Below are positions 1 through 6,507 of a stretch of 17,624 bases of DNA, piece by piece. Both the position numbers and the translations under genes were made by a program. Location: the NCBI GenBank assembly GCA_025936205.1, contig JAICTU010000153.1:1-17624 (forward strand), given 5' to 3'. Origin of the DNA: Polyangiaceae bacterium. GTDB lineage: Bacteria; Myxococcota; Polyangia; Polyangiales; Polyangiaceae. Position 1 is the stretch's first letter, and every line of letters starts with the position of its first letter. Under the pieces are notes generated by a model. It had not been told where the DNA came from. It saw only the letters and a list, made by a program, of their open reading frames with translations, and searched no databases.

Positions 1-1105
1 CGCCAGCGCCAACCAGCCGACCCCCGTGCCCCCGGCTCCGCGCGAGTCGCCGGTGCCGTCGAGCGCTGTCGCGTCGAGCGGTGGGCGCCCGGTACCGCCT
101 CCGCTGCCCGTATTTTCGCCCGAGCCGGCCAACGAAGCCAGCCCGCGCGCTGCCGAGTCGGAGTCCATCCCGGCCGCGAGCGCGGGAGCGCCGCCCTCGC
201 CGCGCGCTGCCGACAGCGACCCTCCGCCCGCGACACCGCGCGCGCCGGTGATGGAGCAGGCTCCCGCGGCGCCGCGCGCTCTCGACACCGCGCCGGACAG
301 CGAAGACGAACACACGCTGATGCGCCCGGCGACGGCGCCGCTGCCCGCGGATGCCTATCGCGACGCACAGCCCAAGGATCCGGAACCCAGCGTAGGAACT
401 CCACTGGAGCTGGTGATCCAGGAGCCCCAGTCCCCCAAGCGTCGACTGAACCTGGTGTGGCTGCTGGCGGCAGCCAGCTTGTGTGCGGGCGGCTATGTCG
501 CCTTCAGCGCGCGCCAGAGCAGCACGGCGCCGGCGCCGACGGCGAACGCTGCGCCAGAAGCGGCCTTGCCGCCCAAGCGCGAGCCCGTGCCCCCTCCACC
601 TCCGAAGACGGGCAACCTGGAGCCACCGATCGGTACCACTTACGATCCAGACACTGCCGCGGAAGACGACGCGTTGCTGACGCCTCCGCAGCGCGAAGCA
701 CGCAAGGCCGCCCGCGCGCGCGTGCCGCGACCGGTGCACAAGGAGTCGGTTGCCGTCGCAGGGGCGGCGGCGCCCGCGGCGCCGTCGGGCGAGGCGCCAG
801 CGCCTGAGCCCAGCCAAGATAAGGCAGAACCCGCGGGAACGTCCGCTGCTGCACCTGCCGCTCCGGCTCCCACTGCGGCTCCCCCGGCGCCTGCTGCGGC
901 TGCCCCTGCCGCGCCTGCACCGGAGACCCGCGAGGCAGCGGGATCGGCGCCGGGCAAGCCTGTTGCCCCGGCGGCAGCGGCTGCGCCCGAGCCGGGCGCA
1001 GCGAACCCACCGACGCCGCCCGCACCGACCCCGGCAGAGCCGCCCGCCGCCGGCGACGGCAGCGAGCCGTCACCGCCGCCAGTGGATCGCGAAAATCCCT
1101 ACTGA
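1..1105 (+). CDS. Pro/Ala-rich single-pass membrane protein, 5'-partial
   Basis: The reading frame is open from the left edge (first complete codon at base 2) to a TGA at 1103-1105, so this is the C-terminal part of a longer protein. A GTG at 26 could start translation, but there is no reason to prefer it. Counting from that GTG, residues 1-135 are Pro/Ala/Ser-rich and contain an acidic patch (DSEDEHTLM, about 91-99). A basic stop-transfer pair (KRR) precedes one hydrophobic helix at about 141-160. The remaining ~200 residues are a low-complexity Pro/Ala/Glu linker ending in ENPY. No catalytic domain lies in the visible part. In myxobacteria this layout is often the tail of a Ser/Thr kinase or a zinc-ribbon/FHA sensor, but that is a guess from architecture. 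It is convergent with the next operon. The coding frame is secure; the function is unknown. Confidence 0.75.
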   Translation, partial: ASANQPTPVPPAPRESPVPSSAVASSGGRPVPPPLPVFSPEPANEASPRAAESESIPAASAGAPPSPRAADSDPPPATPRAPVMEQAPAAPRALDTAPDSEDEHTLMRPATAPLPADAYRDAQPKDPEPSVGTPLELVIQEPQSPKRRLNLVWLLAAASLCAGGYVAFSARQSSTAPAPTANAAPEAALPPKREPVPPPPPKTGNLEPPIGTTYDPDTAAEDDALLTPPQREARKAARARVPRPVHKESVAVAGAAAPAAPSGEAPAPEPSQDKAEPAGTSAAAPAAPAPTAAPPAPAAAAPAAPAPETREAAGSAPGKPVAPAAAAAPEPGAANPPTPPAPTPAEPPAAGDGSEPSPPPVDRENPY

Positions 1106-1116
1106 GCTTCCACCGG

Positions 1117-1175
1117 CGAGGGGCGTTGCCTCGTCAGATCACATCGAGAGTCGCAAACGAGAGCTTCCGGAAGCT
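1117..1175. terminator. Candidate bidirectional terminator between convergent genes
   Basis: The 74-base gap between two convergent stop codons holds two dyads. One is a 5-bp stem, CGAGG (1117-1121) with CCTCG (1129-1133), around a 7-base loop. The other is a perfect 14-bp palindrome, AGCTTCCGGAAGCT, at 1162-1175, five bases from the lipoprotein stop. Neither is followed by a long T-run, so intrinsic termination is only plausible. The convergent position supports it. Confidence 0.35.
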
Positions 1176-1179
1176 GCTT

Positions 1180-1854
1180 CTAGTTGAGGCGGATCGGAAT
1201 GTGAACCTGGGGCTTTGCCTTGGCGCGCTTGCGCACGGCCTTCGGCTTCGGTGGCAGCTTGAACTCGCGATCGAACACGAACACGTCATCGTGTGTGTCG
1301 ACCTGAAACACCTGCTGCGGGTTCTGGGGCATCAGCTTTTCGTTCGAGGAGGTGTCGATCGCCACCTCGAAGCGCGCGCCCGGGTCGGGACGCAGATAGA
1401 AGTGCGCGAACCCCAGGCCATCGGTTTGCCCCACCGCTGCTCCGTCGATCTTGACGGGCAGGCTCGCGGCGGCGCCGCTCACATGGACCAGCACGACGGC
1501 ATCGCGCTTGGTGGGCTGGCAACCGAGCGCGTGGTCGATGGGCTTGCGCTCTTCACCGCCCAGACCTTGCACGCTGCGCAGGATGATCACGCTCTCCGCG
1601 GCGCTCGGCGCGTAGCCGCTCGGGCAGGTCAGCGTGATCGGTACGCGGTCCCCCTCGAAGCCGTGCAAGCGTGCCTGCAACTCACCCGTTGCGTTGGTCG
1701 TCCCGATCACCTTGCCGCGCGCGGCGATTTGCGCGCCGCCGACCGCGGTCTTTTCGTCCGCCGTCACGCTGAAGTGCGCCACGAACGGCAACGGCTCGGG
1801 ATCGGCGCAAGCCCCGAGCGCCAGCAAGCCCAGTCCGAGGATCCCGCGCATCAT
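1180..1854 (-). CDS. Hypothetical outer-membrane lipoprotein, last gene of the orphan CpaF operon
   Basis: The 224-residue protein begins with a lipoprotein signal (MMRGILGLGLLALGAC). The lipobox LGAC places the acylated Cys at residue 16, followed by Ala-Asp, so there is no Asp at +2 to retain it in the inner membrane. The mature part looks like two small beta-rich modules of carboxypeptidase-regulatory/PEGA style: about 24-85 (AVGGAQIAARG, TTNATGELQAR) and about 115-170 (LPVKIDGAAVGQTDG). The C-terminal tail is basic and Pro/Lys-rich (PPKPKAVRKRAK). The ATG overlaps the upstream stop as ATGA, so translation is probably coupled. I recognise no named family. It may be the outer-membrane or surface component of the envelope assembly implied by its operon. 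Confidence 0.8.
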   Translation of the reverse strand: MMRGILGLGLLALGACADPEPLPFVAHFSVTADEKTAVGGAQIAARGKVIGTTNATGELQARLHGFEGDRVPITLTCPSGYAPSAAESVIILRSVQGLGGEERKPIDHALGCQPTKRDAVVLVHVSGAAASLPVKIDGAAVGQTDGLGFAHFYLRPDPGARFEVAIDTSSNEKLMPQNPQQVFQVDTHDDVFVFDREFKLPPKPKAVRKRAKAKPQVHIPIRLN

Positions 1855-3947
1855 GGCTGCGCTCCCTTGGCGGTGGGCGCCGTCTTCTGTTCCAGCACGC
1901 GCACCATGGCTGCATAGGCCGTATTCTGGGGATAGCTCTGTTGGAGCTGACGATACAGCGGCAGCGCGTCGGAGTAGCGAGCCACCAGTACGTGCCGCGC
2001 CGCTTCCGCTGCCAGCTTGGATTCCGGGGACGCCGCTGCCTCCGCCTCCTTGCGAGCCGCTTCCGCGGCCTTGGCATCGGCGGGGGGGACCGCCTCGGCC
2101 TTCTCCTCGCTGACCGCTACACTGGGCAGCACCGCAGGAGCGGCGGCGGGGACGGCCGCGGGGGCTGCGATGGGTGCTGCTGCCGCGGGCGCCGCCGCGG
2201 CGGGCGCTGCCGCCGGCTGGGCGCTGCCCGGCAGGTTGGTAAGGGTTGCCTGCTTCGGGCTCTCGGTTTCGTCCTGCGCTGCGCGCTGCTCGATGCCGTC
2301 CGTCGGGCTCGGTGCCACGCCGCCGACCAGCTGCTTTCCGACAGCAGCAAAGCCGATCGCCGCTACGGCGAGCGCCGCCAGCACGATCAATCTGGCTTGG
2401 GAGGCAGGCTTGTCTTTTGGCCTGGCGCTGCCGGTTTGGTCCAGGTTCGCTCGTCCCCAGTCGGCCGCGCTCTGATCGATCGGGATGTGCAGCCCGAAGC
2501 CCGTCTGTTGCTGAGCGAGCGAGCCGCGCGCCGAAGGCACCTGTTCGAAGCGTGTGGCAAATGCGGCGGTGGCCGAGTGGGCGACGGAAGAAGCCGCGGG
2601 CGCCGTGGGCGGTGAGCCCAGCGCGCTGCCCGGGATGCTGGGCGTGCGATCGAGCATCGTGCCCGCCATGGGAGGCGGCGCCGCGGCTCGCACCGGGTTT
2701 GCCGCCGGCGCCATGCCGGCGTGAGCCGGCGAGAGCTGCTGCGCGGCATGAGCTGCCGGCGCGGCATGAGCGGCGTGAGCCACCGGAGCGGCGTGAGCCA
2801 CCGGAGCGGCGTGAGCCACCGGAGATAGTGCGGTGGGCACCACCGGGGCGGGCCCGACCTGCGGCGCCGCGGGCGTCGCGCCGTGCAGCGGCGGCGCGAT
2901 CGATGCCTGCGTCCCGATGCTGCGCGGACCATGCAGCAGCTCCGGCTCGTGCCCGTAGGACGCCCCCTGGTAGGTGGGCTGTGGCAACGGGAGCGGCCCG
3001 GGCTCGGACAGCGGAGCCGTGGCGGGAGGCACAGCGGTTGCTGGAGGCGCAGAGGCGGGCGCTGCCACTGGAGAAGGTGGCGTCGGATACGCGGACACCG
3101 GATGTGCTGGCGGAACGGTCGGCGCCGGATCGCTCACGGGCATCTGCGTGGGCGGCCCCGCCAGCTCGTGGGCGGCATACGCAGGGGGCTGCGGCGGCAC
3201 AGCCCGAGCTGGCAGCGCCTGAGCTGGCAGCGCCTGAGCTGGAAATTGCGGCGGTGGAAACTGCGGAGCCCGCGCGGCCGGGTGCTCGACGGCGGGCGCC
3301 AGCGGGGTCATCGCGCGCGGGGCCACGGGCGCCACGGCGCCGCCCAATGCGGCTTCTCGCGCCGCGCGCAAGTAGTCGGATGCGAGCGCGGTCTGATGTA
3401 GTCCACCTCCCGCGGCGGCCGGGTACGGCGGCGCGGGCTGGGCAGGGTAGGGCTGGGCAGGGTAGGGCTGCGCCGGATGGGCTTGCGCGGGCTGAGGCGG
3501 TGCCGGATAGGGCGAGGGTTGCGGAACGCTCTGCTCTCGAGGCGGCGCGGCGCGGCCGACCTGGGTCTGCACACCCGCGCCATCAGCGCGAACGGGGGGC
3601 ATGGGCCACGCGCCGGGGGTGCCGTGCAGCGCCGTCTGATCGGGGCTCTGCGGCCGCGCCACACCCGCGCTCTGCCAACCGCCCTGCAGCGCCGTCGGTC
3701 GCGCCGGCGCGGTGGGCTGAGCCGGTGCGACAGCGGCAGCCGGGGGACGTGGCTTACGATCTCCAGACACGGAGATCATCGGCGCGGCAATGATCGCCGA
3801 CCCGCCGCCGGCGGCGGGCGCAGGGCTGGAAGAGGGAGGCGTCACGGGAGCCTCCGGCGCGACGGGTGCAACGGGCGCGACACCCAGAAATGTGCTCTCC
3901 AGCGCGTTGCCCGCGCCCGGCTTGGGATCCTTCGGCGGAGTGCTCAT
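1851..3947 (-). CDS. Large Pro/Ala-rich single-pass membrane protein with C-terminal TPR-like end
   Basis: The product is 698 residues from the ATG at 3945-3947. That start is preferred because AGGAGA lies 5 bases upstream (3953-3958) and it overlaps the cpaF stop as ATGA. An in-frame start further upstream would add 25 residues inside cpaF. Residues 1 to ~515 are extremely Pro/Ala/Gln-rich with short internal repeats (PAQPYPAQPYPA, VAHAAPVAHAAP, PAQALPAQALPA). One hydrophobic helix lies at about 520-540 (RLIVLAALAVAAIGFAAVG). After an Ala/Pro linker, an alpha-helical end at about 635-690 (AARHVLVARYSDALPLYRQLQQSYPQ pattern) resembles a single TPR. The predicted topology is a ~520-residue disordered cytoplasmic part and a periplasmic TPR-like tail. 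The position directly after the ATPase suggests it links the ATPase to the envelope lipoproteins. The function is not recognised. Confidence 0.8.
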   Translation of the reverse strand: MSTPPKDPKPGAGNALESTFLGVAPVAPVAPEAPVTPPSSSPAPAAGGGSAIIAAPMISVSGDRKPRPPAAAVAPAQPTAPARPTALQGGWQSAGVARPQSPDQTALHGTPGAWPMPPVRADGAGVQTQVGRAAPPREQSVPQPSPYPAPPQPAQAHPAQPYPAQPYPAQPAPPYPAAAGGGLHQTALASDYLRAAREAALGGAVAPVAPRAMTPLAPAVEHPAARAPQFPPPQFPAQALPAQALPARAVPPQPPAYAAHELAGPPTQMPVSDPAPTVPPAHPVSAYPTPPSPVAAPASAPPATAVPPATAPLSEPGPLPLPQPTYQGASYGHEPELLHGPRSIGTQASIAPPLHGATPAAPQVGPAPVVPTALSPVAHAAPVAHAAPVAHAAHAAPAAHAAQQLSPAHAGMAPAANPVRAAAPPPMAGTMLDRTPSIPGSALGSPPTAPAASSVAHSATAAFATRFEQVPSARGSLAQQQTGFGLHIPIDQSAADWGRANLDQTGSARPKDKPASQARLIVLAALAVAAIGFAAVGKQLVGGVAPSPTDGIEQRAAQDETESPKQATLTNLPGSAQPAAAPAAAAPAAAAPIAAPAAVPAAAPAVLPSVAVSEEKAEAVPPADAKAAEAARKEAEAAASPESKLAAEAARHVLVARYSDALPLYRQLQQSYPQNTAYAAMVRVLEQKTAPTAKGAQP
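2773..2824. repeat. 18-bp tandem minisatellite, ~2.9 copies
   Basis: The unit GCGTGAGCCACCGGAGCG occurs perfectly at 2773-2790 and 2791-2808, with a truncated third copy from 2809. It encodes repeated VAHAAP in the leftward membrane-protein gene and keeps the frame. Degenerate GGCATGAGC-type copies lie just to the left. Confidence 0.85.
3206..3235. repeat. 15-bp tandem repeat, two copies plus partial third
   Basis: GAGCTGGCAGCGCCT is present at 3206-3220 and 3221-3235, and GAGCTGG continues at 3236. It encodes repeated QALPA in the Pro-rich membrane protein and is frame-neutral. Confidence 0.85.
3441..3470. repeat. 15-bp tandem repeat, two copies
   Basis: GGCAGGGTAGGGCTG occurs at 3441-3455 and again at 3456-3470. 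It encodes repeated QPYPA in the leftward Pro-rich membrane protein. It is the third independent in-frame minisatellite in this gene. Confidence 0.85.
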
Positions 3948-5047
3948 CGCTGTCTCCTCTTGGCTGCCGCGTAGACGGCGGCGGGCAAATCGTGGCCATG
4001 GATGCGGATCGCTTCGAGACACGCGGGCAATACGCCCGTCGGAACGAACTCCGGCTTGTTGGCGTTCTCGCCGTGCTCGAGCACGAACAGATCCTGTAAT
4101 TGATACTGGTTATGCTCGTCGCAGCCGAGCACTTCGGTGATGTGGGTGACGCGCCGGCTGCCGTCGCGCACGCGGCCGACCTGCACGATGACGTCGATCG
4201 CCGAGCTGATCTGGCTGCGCAGCGCCGAGAGGGGCAGCTCCACGCTGCTCATCAGCGCCATCGTCTCCAGGCGCGAGAGCGAATCCTTGGGATAGCTGGC
4301 GTGCACCGTGGACATGCAGCCGCCGTGGCCCGAGGTCATGGCCTGGATCAGCTCCAGCGCTTCTCCGCCGCGGATCTCGCCCACCACGATGCGATCCGGC
4401 CGCATGCGCAGCGTGGCCTTGAACAGATCGCGGATGGTGATCTGCCCCTTACCGCGCGCGTCTGCCGGGCGCCCCTCGAGCTGCACCACGTGCGCCTGCT
4501 GCAACTGCAGCTCGCGCGCATCCTCGATCACCACCACGCGATCGCCTTCCGGGATGAAGGACGAGAGGCAGTTGAGCAAACTGGTCTTGCCCGAGCCGGT
4601 CCCGCCGGAGACGATGATGTTCTGCTTCGCCGCCACCAGGGCCGCGAGCATTTGCGCCGAGTCCGGCGTGAGTGAGCCGAACGAGAGCAGCTTGTCTATC
4701 GTCAGCGTGTCCTTGGAAAAGCGCCGGATCGCCACCGAGGGCCCGTCGGGCGAGATCGGCGGCAACAGCGCCTCGATGCGCGAGCCGTCGGGCAAGCGGC
4801 CCTCCAGGATCGGATGATAGCTGTCGAGTGGCCTGCCCACGAACTGAGCGATGTTGCGCAGCGCCGAGAGCAACGCCTCCTGCGAAGAAAAGCGCGCGTC
4901 GACCCGGCTGAGCTGCCCGCGACGCTCCACGTAGATCACGTCGGGGCCGTTGATCATCACTTCGCTCACGCTCGGGTCATCCAGGTAGCTCAGGATCGGC
5001 TCCAGGAACGAGCGCAGGCTCTTCTCGTAGACGTGTGAGGGGATCAC
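3944..5047 (-). CDS. CpaF/TadA-type secretion ATPase (short form, orphan)
   Basis: This 367-residue protein is a complete GspE/VirB11-superfamily ATPase of the CpaF/TadA type, a hexameric cytoplasmic motor for pilus assembly or secretion. An N-terminal domain (about 10-110; VSEVMINGPDVIYVE, LPDGSRIEALLPP) precedes the P-loop GGTGSGKT at 148-155. The Walker B region is RIVVGEIRG at about 219-227 and the His box STVHA is at 246-250, so the catalytic set is intact. It starts at GTG (5045-5047), overlapping the upstream TGA as GTGA, and ends with an ATGA overlap into the Pro-rich protein. Unlike the paralogue at 11750-13474 it has no FHA domain and no adjacent TadB/TadC. Its substrate and platform are therefore unknown; it may be a secondary motor sharing the Tad platform or may serve a distinct machine. 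Confidence 0.93.
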   Translation of the reverse strand: MIPSHVYEKSLRSFLEPILSYLDDPSVSEVMINGPDVIYVERRGQLSRVDARFSSQEALLSALRNIAQFVGRPLDSYHPILEGRLPDGSRIEALLPPISPDGPSVAIRRFSKDTLTIDKLLSFGSLTPDSAQMLAALVAAKQNIIVSGGTGSGKTSLLNCLSSFIPEGDRVVVIEDARELQLQQAHVVQLEGRPADARGKGQITIRDLFKATLRMRPDRIVVGEIRGGEALELIQAMTSGHGGCMSTVHASYPKDSLSRLETMALMSSVELPLSALRSQISSAIDVIVQVGRVRDGSRRVTHITEVLGCDEHNQYQLQDLFVLEHGENANKPEFVPTGVLPACLEAIRIHGHDLPAAVYAAAKRRQR

Positions 5048-5730
5048 GGGCTCGCCTCCGGTGCAGCCGCCGACGGAAGGGCGCCCGCGGACGCTTCGCC
5101 CGGCGGGGCGCCCGGCGGAGCTTCAGCAGCGCCATCCTGCGGCGCTGCGCCGCCCTGCAGCGCTGCGGCTCGGCTGTGTTGTGTCAGCCACTCCCTCAGC
5201 TCGCGGGAGTTGAGGCCGCTCGGCTCGATGCGCAGGTACTCGCGATAGTGCTCCGCCGCGGCGGCCTCGTTTCCGAAGCCCTCCCACTCGGTCTGCCCGA
5301 GCAGATATTGCGTGCGCGCCTGATACGGCGGCTTGCCTTCGATCGCGAGCAGGTGCTCGCGCGCTTTGACGGGCTGACCCAGACCCAAATACACGGTGGA
5401 GATCAGATAGCGTAGCCAGACCGCGTCTGGGTGTGTCTTGAGATAGGGCGTCGCGTAGTTCAATGCCGCGCGCAGGCGAGAGCCGGTCAAGCACACGCGC
5501 AGCAGCGGAGGTAGAGCCTGCTCCCAGTCGTACCCTTCGCGCAGCGCTCCGGCGAGATACTGCTCGGCGCGCACGGAATCGCCCTCCTTCTCGAACTGCA
5601 TGCCGCGTTCGAACAAGGCCTGGGCGGCTGCGGCATGATCATCGGCCTCCGGCGTGGCCGGGGCGGCGGCGGGGGCAGCGCTGCACGCCGTCAGGCACAA
5701 GCTCAGCAGCACTACGCTCGTTCGTAACAT
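5044..5730 (-). CDS. TPR lipoprotein, first gene of the orphan CpaF operon (TadD-like)
   Basis: From ATG 5728-5730 the product is 228 residues, with a lipoprotein signal MLRTSVVLLSLCLTAC (acylated Cys 16). A TTG at 5764-5766 would add 12 residues with polar, charged character before the signal, so the ATG is preferred; neither has a convincing Shine-Dalgarno. Helical TPR-type repeats span about 33-175 (AAAAQALFERGMQFEKEGDS, AVWLRYLISTVYLGLGQPVKA, RTQYLLGQTEWEGFG, AAEHYREYLRIEP). A Pro/Ala/Gly-rich tail follows. In Tad systems a TPR lipoprotein, TadD, helps the secretin assemble; this could be a functional counterpart, but the assignment is by architecture only. Its stop overlaps the ATPase start. 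Confidence 0.85.
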   Translation of the reverse strand: MLRTSVVLLSLCLTACSAAPAAAPATPEADDHAAAAQALFERGMQFEKEGDSVRAEQYLAGALREGYDWEQALPPLLRVCLTGSRLRAALNYATPYLKTHPDAVWLRYLISTVYLGLGQPVKAREHLLAIEGKPPYQARTQYLLGQTEWEGFGNEAAAAEHYREYLRIEPSGLNSRELREWLTQHSRAAALQGGAAPQDGAAEAPPGAPPGEASAGALPSAAAPEASP

Positions 5731-6018
5731 GGGAGAGGGGGCGTCTCGGGCAGCGGACCACGCCAAAGGACGCGAACCCCAGCTTGTGCCGAGGTCTCAC
5801 CGTCGATCGGCCGGGCCGATGGAAGTGCGCGATCGAACTTGGATCGGCCCTAGGGCTGCTTAGCCGGTCGCGAGCGCCGCTTCAAGGACCAGCTGCTGTC
5901 GGCGAGCGGCCTTTGCACCGCGCCGGAACAACGGGCCGCGCGGGCCCATTGGGGACGCCCAGTTTCGTTGCGCGCCCGCGCTTCACGCCCCCGCACGGGA
6001 ACGGAACGCAGTGCGGTG
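5731..6018. other. Intergenic region upstream of the orphan CpaF operon
   Basis: About 290 bases separate the operon start from the end of the receiver gene, and the operon promoter presumably lies here. A 6-bp hairpin ATCGGC (5806-5811) / GCCGAT (5815-5820) with a 3-base loop is present, and GATCGGCC recurs near 5842. I could not find a convincing -35/-10 pair or sigma-54 site on the minus strand. No credible small gene was seen. Confidence 0.4.
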
Positions 6019-6375
6019 TCAGCTGCGCAGCAGGTCGCGGAAGTGCCGCGCGTCAAAGGGCTTGGCGAGCATGAACTGTGCTCCCGCCTGGAACGCGGTC
6101 TCGCGCATCTGCGCGCTGGCTGCCTCACACGTGACGAAACCAAATCTCACGGCGCAGCCGCGCGCTCGCAGCTCGCGCAAGAGCTCGATGCCCGTCATCT
6201 CCGGCATGCTCCAATCGGACAGGATCAGGTCGGGCAGGCCGGAGGCCAGCTTCGCCAGAGCGTCGCTGCCGTTCTCGGCTTCCTCGACACGCAGGTCGCG
6301 CATGCCCGTCTGGAGCAGCGTTCTGCGGACCATCGCTCGCATCGCCTTGCTGTCGTCAACGAGCAAAATGTTCAT
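6019..6375 (-). CDS. Stand-alone CheY-like response regulator receiver
   Basis: The 118-residue protein from ATG 6373-6375 is a single receiver domain with nothing appended. The conserved residues are present: acidic pair D7-D8 (LLVDDSK), phospho-acceptor D54 (LILSDWSMPEMTG), switch Thr T82 (VTCEA) and Lys K105 (LAKPFD). A GTG at 6400-6402 would extend it by nine polar, basic residues unlike a receiver start, so the ATG is chosen although no clear ribosome site precedes it. No histidine kinase is adjacent. It is divergent from recJ and lies between the two ATPase clusters. Single-domain receivers act by protein-protein contact, for example on motility or pilus machinery; a role in Tad control here is only inference from position. 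Confidence 0.93.
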   Translation of the reverse strand: MNILLVDDSKAMRAMVRRTLLQTGMRDLRVEEAENGSDALAKLASGLPDLILSDWSMPEMTGIELLRELRARGCAVRFGFVTCEAASAQMRETAFQAGAQFMLAKPFDARHFRDLLRS

Positions 6376-6386
6376 GTTCGAACATG
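6373..6386. promoter_or_regulatory. Perfect 14-bp palindrome over the receiver start codon
   Basis: CATGTTCGAACATG is a perfect dyad that begins with the complement of the receiver gene's ATG. It sits at the edge of the divergent receiver/recJ intergenic region. Its position would suit an operator or an mRNA hairpin that hides the start codon. No regulator is identified. Confidence 0.4.
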
Positions 6387-6483
6387 GAGAACGACGTCTC
6401 ACCGGACCGATTGAACAAAAAGCCTCAGGGTTGACGGCGGCCTCTCACCCACACCTGGCGTCACTCGCGTAGGGACTCGGCTG

Positions 6484-6489
6484 TACAAT
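6484..6489 (+). promoter_or_regulatory. Possible -10 element for recJ
   Basis: TACAAT, a 5/6 match to the housekeeping -10 hexamer, lies 18 bases before the recJ GTG in a locally less GC-rich stretch. No good -35 hexamer is found 16-18 bases upstream, so this is weak. Transcription from it would give a very short leader. Confidence 0.3.
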
Positions 6490-6507
6490 TCAGAATCAGC
6501 GAGTATC

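Noticed and set aside
2246..3793. Long plus-strand open frame (515 codons) opposite the Pro-rich membrane protein
   Set aside because: Composition is Arg/Ala/Pro-rich without domains. It lies antisense to a gene with a strong ribosome site and overlapping operon partners, a typical shadow in GC-rich DNA.
5731..6018. Sigma-54 promoter upstream of the TPR lipoprotein (CGGCAC near 5785-5792 on the minus strand)
   Set aside because: The -12 half (TTGC) is absent at the correct spacing.
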